Assembly (NCBI RefSeq): GCF_012273895.1
Contig: NC_052130.1
Span: 3,224,001 to 3,288,000 of the forward strand
Reading direction: 5' to 3'
DNA length: 64,000 nucleotides
Origin: Zerene cesonia
Taxonomy: Eukaryota > Arthropoda > Insecta > Lepidoptera > Pieridae
The position numbers and the translations under genes are program-made. How positions within the stretch are numbered: the first letter of the stretch is position 1; every line of letters begins with the position of its first letter. The notes below the pieces were generated by a model. It was not told the origin of the DNA, made no database searches, and saw only the letters and a list, made by a program, of their open reading frames with translations. Shown here piece by piece: positions 58,593 through 64,000 of this stretch.

Positions 58593-59310
58593 TTAAAATT
58601 ATAGATGAAATTATTTAATCCCTATAGTTTCATAGTTTCCTTTATTTGATAGAGCATTTTTGTTCTTATGAGGACTCCGTACGCAAAGGATAATACAAGA
58701 TCCTATTACTAAGACTACGCAGTCTGTTTGTCTATCAGTCCATCACCAGACTGTATCTCAAGCACCGTTTGAAATTTTCAGAGATGATGTATTTGTGTTG
58801 CCGCTGTCACAAAAAATAATAATAAATACATTGATGTTAGGCAACGGTTGTTACTGTCATAAACTGGATGGATGACGAAATTTATTTTGCAGTTGCTTTA
58901 GCTTGTACATTAAAGTTTCACCGTTGCTAGCTTACGAATATTCATAACAATAGAACACCATGATAAGATGTTTAATTTTAGTCTACACAGAGTACACACT
59001 TTAATAAGATGTCTAATTATAGTCTACACAGAGTTACATTTAGGCGCGTTATTAAATTAGGGCTGTAAATTACTGCATTCAAAGCCTTTGTTTCTACAAC
59101 AATGTGATAACGAACATTTCGCGAATATTTCTATCCCTTTTAAATCCCTTAGAGTAACAAACCATGTTTGAATATCAAGGTTCGTTGAATGAAATTCTTT
59201 GTAGAGCAATTTGGTAGTTTTAATCGTTAACCAATTGGTTATATTCATTACTAATGAGTAATAGTGGTTGTCTATTTGGATGTATGTACTTATGGAAGCA
59301 AAATCTATAC

Positions 59311-59545
59311 TTATATTATAAAGCTGAAGAGTTTGTTTGAACGGACTAATCTCAGGAACTACTGGTCCGATTTGAAAAATTCTTTCAATATTAGATAGCC
59401 CATTTATTGACTAATATTGTAAATGCAAAAGTTTGTAAGGATATGTGTGTGTTTGTTACTCTTTCACGCAAAATCTACTGAACCGATTATAATGAAATTT
59501 GGTACGTAGACAGCTGGATAACTGGAATAACATATAGGCTTTGCT
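59311..59545 (+). mobile_element. Two Helitron-like types fused end to end
   Basis: 59311-59410 is the TATTATAAAGCTGAAGAG type, cut at TAGCCCATTTATTGA. It is followed directly by CTAATATTGTAAATGCAAAA, the start of the Lep1-like type, which breaks off after ACATATAGGC. Confidence 0.65.
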
Positions 59546-60011
59546 TACTTTAAAAAGTTATATTTTATTTCAGTAATAGTACATATGAAGGAACTATAAT
59601 TCGAACAATGCAGTATAAGATTCAATGGTAAGACGGTGGCCATAATGCCATGGTAATAAATAATATAAATTACTGATTATAAGTTATTATTGTTATTGCC
59701 GCTATCGGTGGGTATAACACCGCAATAAGAAATAAATCCTCTTGCCCTGTGAGGAGGTTATAACATCATTTCTCATAACTAGGTGTTACGATTTTTGCTG
59801 AGCAAATTTATGGGATAATGAAACCTATTGGGGCAAATATTTGCAAAGATTGTAGAGAAGTTTTATGTTGCAGGAAAATAGATTATAAAGGTTACTATTA
59901 TATCTATACATTCATTATATTTTTTATTTAATTGTGTTGTACTAACATTTTCTGATTTTTTTGCTGGTTGGAGATTTATTTTTAATTTTAACGATATGAA
60001 ACTAACTAACC

Positions 60012-60130
60012 AGTTGTCCACAGATCTACGTACCAAATTTAATTGCAATCGGTTCAGTAGCTTTTGCGTGAAAAATAACAAACATACACACATCCTTACA
60101 AACTTTCGCATTTAAAATATTAGTAGGATT
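60012..60130 (-). mobile_element. Helitron-like fragment (Lep1-like)
   Basis: On the minus strand: CTACTAATATTTTAAATGCG to GTACGTAGATCTGTGGACAA. Only the 5' half remains. Confidence 0.65.
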
Positions 60131-61197
60131 TAAGAGTGACCTTAAGCTTTAAGATAACAACACATTTCTCAATCAAATTAATATTAAATAATTTTAACTC
60201 TGACTGAAATGTGAATATAAAATTGATTGCTCTTATTACGAACATTTCCTTTATAATTAAAAGCAACATGTGAAAGTAATTATTATCCTTAACAATATCG
60301 TTTGAATAAGCCCAATGTTACTTCTGAACTCCCCTTGTTAACGTAGAGGCCTTAAAGTATTGCGTATTTCTTCGTTTATTCCTTAAGGCTGTATTTGGAA
60401 CAAGCCTTTGCCTGAAATTCGCCCATGTTTTCGGTGTTCCTCGTTTTTATACATGTGATTTGTTTAATTAACAAACCTGGTAATATTCTTTTGGTTGCTT
60501 CTAATCAGAGTAATGAGATTTTTTTATACACATATGGTTATGTGGTAATAATAAATTATCCAAGGATTAAGCGAAATCGTACCGATAATCGAATAATCGA
60601 CATGCTTTGAATGAGAACAGCTGGCGGCTCACAATAAAATGCGGTTTATAAGATATAAAAACAGTTATATAGAATAAAAAAGGTGGCTGTCTGGTTGTCT
60701 GTTAGAATGTACACGCTTATCTCCGTAACTACAATCTATAGTTCTAAATATTGGATTAGGGATTTACAAATATATTATGTAAGCTTAGTATTTGGATTTT
60801 GATATAGTGGTTTTGAAACGTAACATAATATATGTTTTACCACTGTAAGAGGTGCGGAAAAGAAAATACGTAAAAACACTTGAGCTATATGAGGCAACTT
60901 TTAGCTGGATGTGTAACATAAGAAAAATAAAGGCTGGTAACTATTCTTGCTTGTGGGCTATAAATAAAGGCAAATTTAATGACGAGATGATCCAAGCGGC
61001 TTGACGACTTCTGATTAATTCTTGTTTATGTGAAGATGTTACTGGTATCTAAAATATAATAGAGGCATCATATTATTTTGCTTTCTTACATGTTTTCAGA
61101 TGTAAATACATTAATTTTATTAGCAATTAAATACCTATTGTTTACTTTGGCGATATGGTACGGTAAAAATTGAAACTAAATTACTAGAAGTCTATTA

Positions 61198-61377
61198 TCT
61201 TATACATAAAATTCTCGTGTCACAATGTTAGTCTCTATACTCCTCCGAAACGGCTTGACCGATTCCTCTGAAATTTGGTAAGCATATTGGGTAGGTCTGA
61301 GAATCGGCTAACATCTATTTTTCATACCACTAAACGATAAGAGTAAGGCAGAACAGCGTTTGCCGGGTGCAGCTAGT
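61198..61377 (+). mobile_element. Helitron-like element, AAATTCTCGTGTCACAG type
   Basis: Sister of 7541 and 14161, ending GCCGGGTGCAGCTAGT. Confidence 0.65.
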
Positions 61378-62403
61378 TATATAATAAATAAATGTGGCAT
61401 ACACTAACGTAATGTAGAGTAAAAATTTGTGACGTCACTTGGGGGGAGGTGGAACTCGAGATTCTAAAATGATACGAAATGACAAAAATTACGCATCAAA
61501 CACAAAAATTACATCAACCGATTAAAAGCCCGCGGAATTATCGAGTAAAAAAAACAATCACAAATTAAGAACCTCCTTGGTTTCGTTAAAAAATGATGAC
61601 TACCAACGTTCAAAACTGGTTACAGCTAAAAATGGAAAAATCTTGGCCAGAGAGTAAAAACAAATAGTTGTAACACATATGGTCGACTACAAAAATAAAA
61701 AGTGTACAGACGAAACAAATGGAGTGAAACATGAAATTTTTAAGTTCCAGCAAAAAGTTGTGATCCGGGATTTCTGAAAAGTTTTACCGGTTCTAGAGCT
61801 CGGGGGAGTGGAAAATATGAGTTGTTGGTGTCTACGTCCCGTGATTTATCCGGGATATATATTTTATCTAATTTTAAGATGAAACGGGCGTTCCGGACGT
61901 CCACTTGAGATTTATTTCGAAAGTTCTAGATATTTTTGGAGGACCGTTTGTCATTTTTTCATTAAAAATAACCGCTCGATGGTTGTCTTTTTTTTTAAGG
62001 TAGTTTTAGAAATAATATTGTTTATACACTTGAAGCACGTTTCTTTAATACATATCTAATCTATACAAAAAATGTAAAAATGAATATTTATAAAAGCAAT
62101 ATATATTTAGAAATGCTGAAAGATCTTTCAATCTTCTTGTCGTAGGAAGCAATGCTATTTGCTTCTTCTTCTGTATAATTATTGAGAGTATCGTAAAAAA
62201 AATCTCACATTTCCAAACTTTTTGGTTCCTCTATTCGTTATATGCGCGCTAGATATATGACTACAACCGCATATGGATTTCTCTTCGGTTTGTACAGATT
62301 TTGCAATTTATTTTATTTTCGACGTACATTTTTAATTTGGTATTGTATTGTATTACTATTATTATATATCTTTATTATTACTTATGCGTGTACGTATGTA
62401 TTT

Positions 62404-62650
62404 GTGACGAGTATTGCCGGTTCACATCGTAGAAGGCACCACACCCCCACAGAAGATCGGCGTGAAATAGTGGCATACCACTGTGTTTCATTCGGTGAGT
62501 GGTAGGGAGAGGTTGGCATCCTTATCCTCACCTTTCAAAGTCCATTCCGTTATACACACAATCTTTTTCTCAATCCTTTTCTCCTCCTATCTTATACACC
62601 TTTAAAGTGGGCATCGCATTTGCGTCGCTTATCATCAGACGAAGCAGTTC
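62404..62650 (+). mobile_element. Family C element
   Basis: GCACCACACCCCCACAGAAG, ATCGGCGTGAAATAGTGGCA, GTGGGCATCGCATTTGCGTC and GCTTATCATCAGACGAAGC parallel 53997. Confidence 0.5.
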
Positions 62651-62772
62651 AATATGTGTTTAATAAATTCGCAACGAAGCGGTTTTATATATGGATTTTT
62701 GTATGGACATGGTTAGGAGGCCAAACGGTGACATGTGTCACTTTTTATCACGGGAAAACAGCTAATTTCATT

Positions 62773-62872
62773 GTTAGATAGCCCATTTATTGAGGAAGGC
62801 TATAGCCGTGGTACATATATAGCCTATAGGCTATCTATGTACCACGGGCGAAGGCGTCGCGGACCGCTAGTG
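62773..62872 (+). mobile_element. Helitron-like 3' fragment with internal inverted copy
   Basis: TAGCCCATTTATTGAGGAAG, then GTGGTACATATATAGCCTAT facing ATAGGCTATCTATGTACCAC as an inverted pair, then GCGGACCGCTAGT. Confidence 0.6.
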
Positions 62873-63914
62873 CCAAAATAATTAAACAAATACTGCATAA
62901 TTTGAAGAAGATACTCTTCTTAAAGCAAATAATTAGGGAAGAAGCTTAATTTACTTTTGTCAGTTTGTTTTAGTTATATTCTCGTAAGGATGGGTTTCCC
63001 ATAGTGTTTAGAAATTCAAACAACGCAAACATACTACATATTTGACAATCATACCCATTCACAACATATTTTATATAAATAGGTACAATAAGATTAAAAG
63101 TCCCCAGATGCACACAGTGCGCAAATCGCAATATTTTATTATAACTACGGTTATTAATGTAACAATCATAAAATAGAACAAATGTTTGCTAATTTAATTT
63201 ATAGCATGCCATAATTCATTATTTATTCTACTATATTGTGAATTTTATTAATGACTATGGTTAAAATGCATTTACTGGGTGGTAAATTGGTGGTGCTTTA
63301 TCTTCAGTTCAAATAAATACTCGTTGTATTTAAATGTTTCATGCATCTATTAATTTTTGTTTCTTCGATTATATTGAACCTCTATAGATTATAGTCTAGT
63401 TTTGACAGTTCGAAGGTAATTTCGGTTATTTTTTTAAATTATTTATTGTGTTGATTAGACCATTTATTTATTTAGGAACTCTAAGGAATAAGACATGTAA
63501 CATTATGCAAGTGCAATACGGCGTGTGAGAAATCGGAACATTACTAGTTTTTAATGCAATTTTACGTTAACTGTAACTCATTTCACAATATGCGGCTAAG
63601 AACTGGAAAAATGTATTGTAGTGAAACCGTAATTTTCCTTCTATTGTGAATTTAATATTGGATTTATCTTTAAAATGTATCATTCTCGATAACTGTAGTC
63701 AATCGTAGTTTGGAGAAATCTAAATTTAATGTTCTTTTTATTCCGTTAACTCGAAATAAGCAACCGTATGTCATGAAGGCTTGTGTGCGTGCCTCTATTC
63801 ATTATATAATAAGGATCGTTTATAAGGCAACAACATATAGTACTCTCTTTAATAAATAAGAAATATTCACTGAGTTTCAGATACATGAGTACATTATACA
63901 ATTATAATATAAAT

Positions 63915-64000
63915 AGGCCGGCAACACCTTCACAGGGACTCTTGTGAGGGCTCATGGGCAGTGGTGATCGCTCGATAATGGACGCACCACTTGTTCGTTT
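63915..64000 (+). mobile_element. Family C tail, cut by the window edge
   Basis: GGGCAGTGGTGATCGCTCGA and ACGCACCACTTGTTCG resemble the tail of 53997. Confidence 0.4.

Larger units (their letters stand above)
43407..64000. other. Gene-poor 20.6-kb region rich in transposon relics
   Basis: No ORF here shows family similarity; the longest are under 110 codons and fall in repeats or AT-rich DNA. Recognised repeats are listed separately. The stretches 47.0-48.0, 50.2-51.7, 55.5-57.5, 58.6-59.3, 60.2-61.1 and 62.9-63.9 kb hold nothing I can name. Worn Helitron-like matches also occur at about 46.72-46.93, 49.96-50.16 and 54.67-55.06 kb. Confidence 0.6.

Noticed and set aside
1..64000. CRISPR arrays, bacterial operons or integrated prophage
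   Set aside because: The window is animal nuclear DNA with spliced genes; no regular spaced repeats or bacterial gene sets are present.

Overview
This window looks like nuclear DNA of a lepidopteran insect (moth or butterfly). The evidence is an AT-rich background, many small Helitron-like elements of the type that begin near ATATTATAAA and end in CTAGT, several tRNA-derived SINEs, and a short, intronless telomerase reverse transcriptase like those known from Lepidoptera. I cannot name the species. There are 1000 Ns at 3976-4975.

The first 43.4 kb holds eight protein-coding genes in strict strand alternation. They are SNAPC4 (-, 572-2923, one exon), MLH1 (+, 5170-11339, 11 coding exons, 750 aa), MCM6 (-, 11796-19874, 14 coding exons, 818 aa), a C18orf21/RMP24-like zinc-ribbon protein (+, 21729-22791, 4 exons, 233 aa), class II glycerate kinase (-, 22821-24257, one exon, 478 aa), telomerase reverse transcriptase TERT (+, 25831-27960, one exon, 709 aa), a two-lobed membrane-anchored transferrin (-, 28781-40502, 16 coding exons, 851 aa) and the nucleolar protein LYAR (+, 41768-43390, 2 coding exons, 404 aa). 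I built the multi-exon models by hand from splice sites and family similarity. Each gives an open frame whose summed exon length is a multiple of three.

The arrangement gives four divergent pairs, each sharing one upstream region, and three tight convergent pairs. Six of the eight genes serve genome copying and repair or basic RNA metabolism (SNAPC4, MLH1, MCM6, RMP24-like, TERT, LYAR). A consensus E2F site stands about 180 bp upstream of the MCM6 start codon.

From 43.4 kb to the end I find no convincing protein-coding gene. That 20.6 kb is a transposon graveyard of Helitron-like copies, tRNA-derived SINEs, a fold-back family carrying a GACGTTTCGAA core and LINE/SINE tails. Two segments stand out in it: a GC-rich, promoter-like stretch at about 45.96-46.38 kb and an unassigned stretch at 61.43-61.96 kb.

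The most unusual observations are: TERT with an altered motif B' and an upstream ORF ending in an in-frame TGA; a transferrin whose lobes have both lost iron or anion ligands and whose intron carries a decayed tandem copy of half an exon; a perfect 45-bp-arm palindrome in an MCM6 intron; and inverted terminal repeats flanking the assembly gap.
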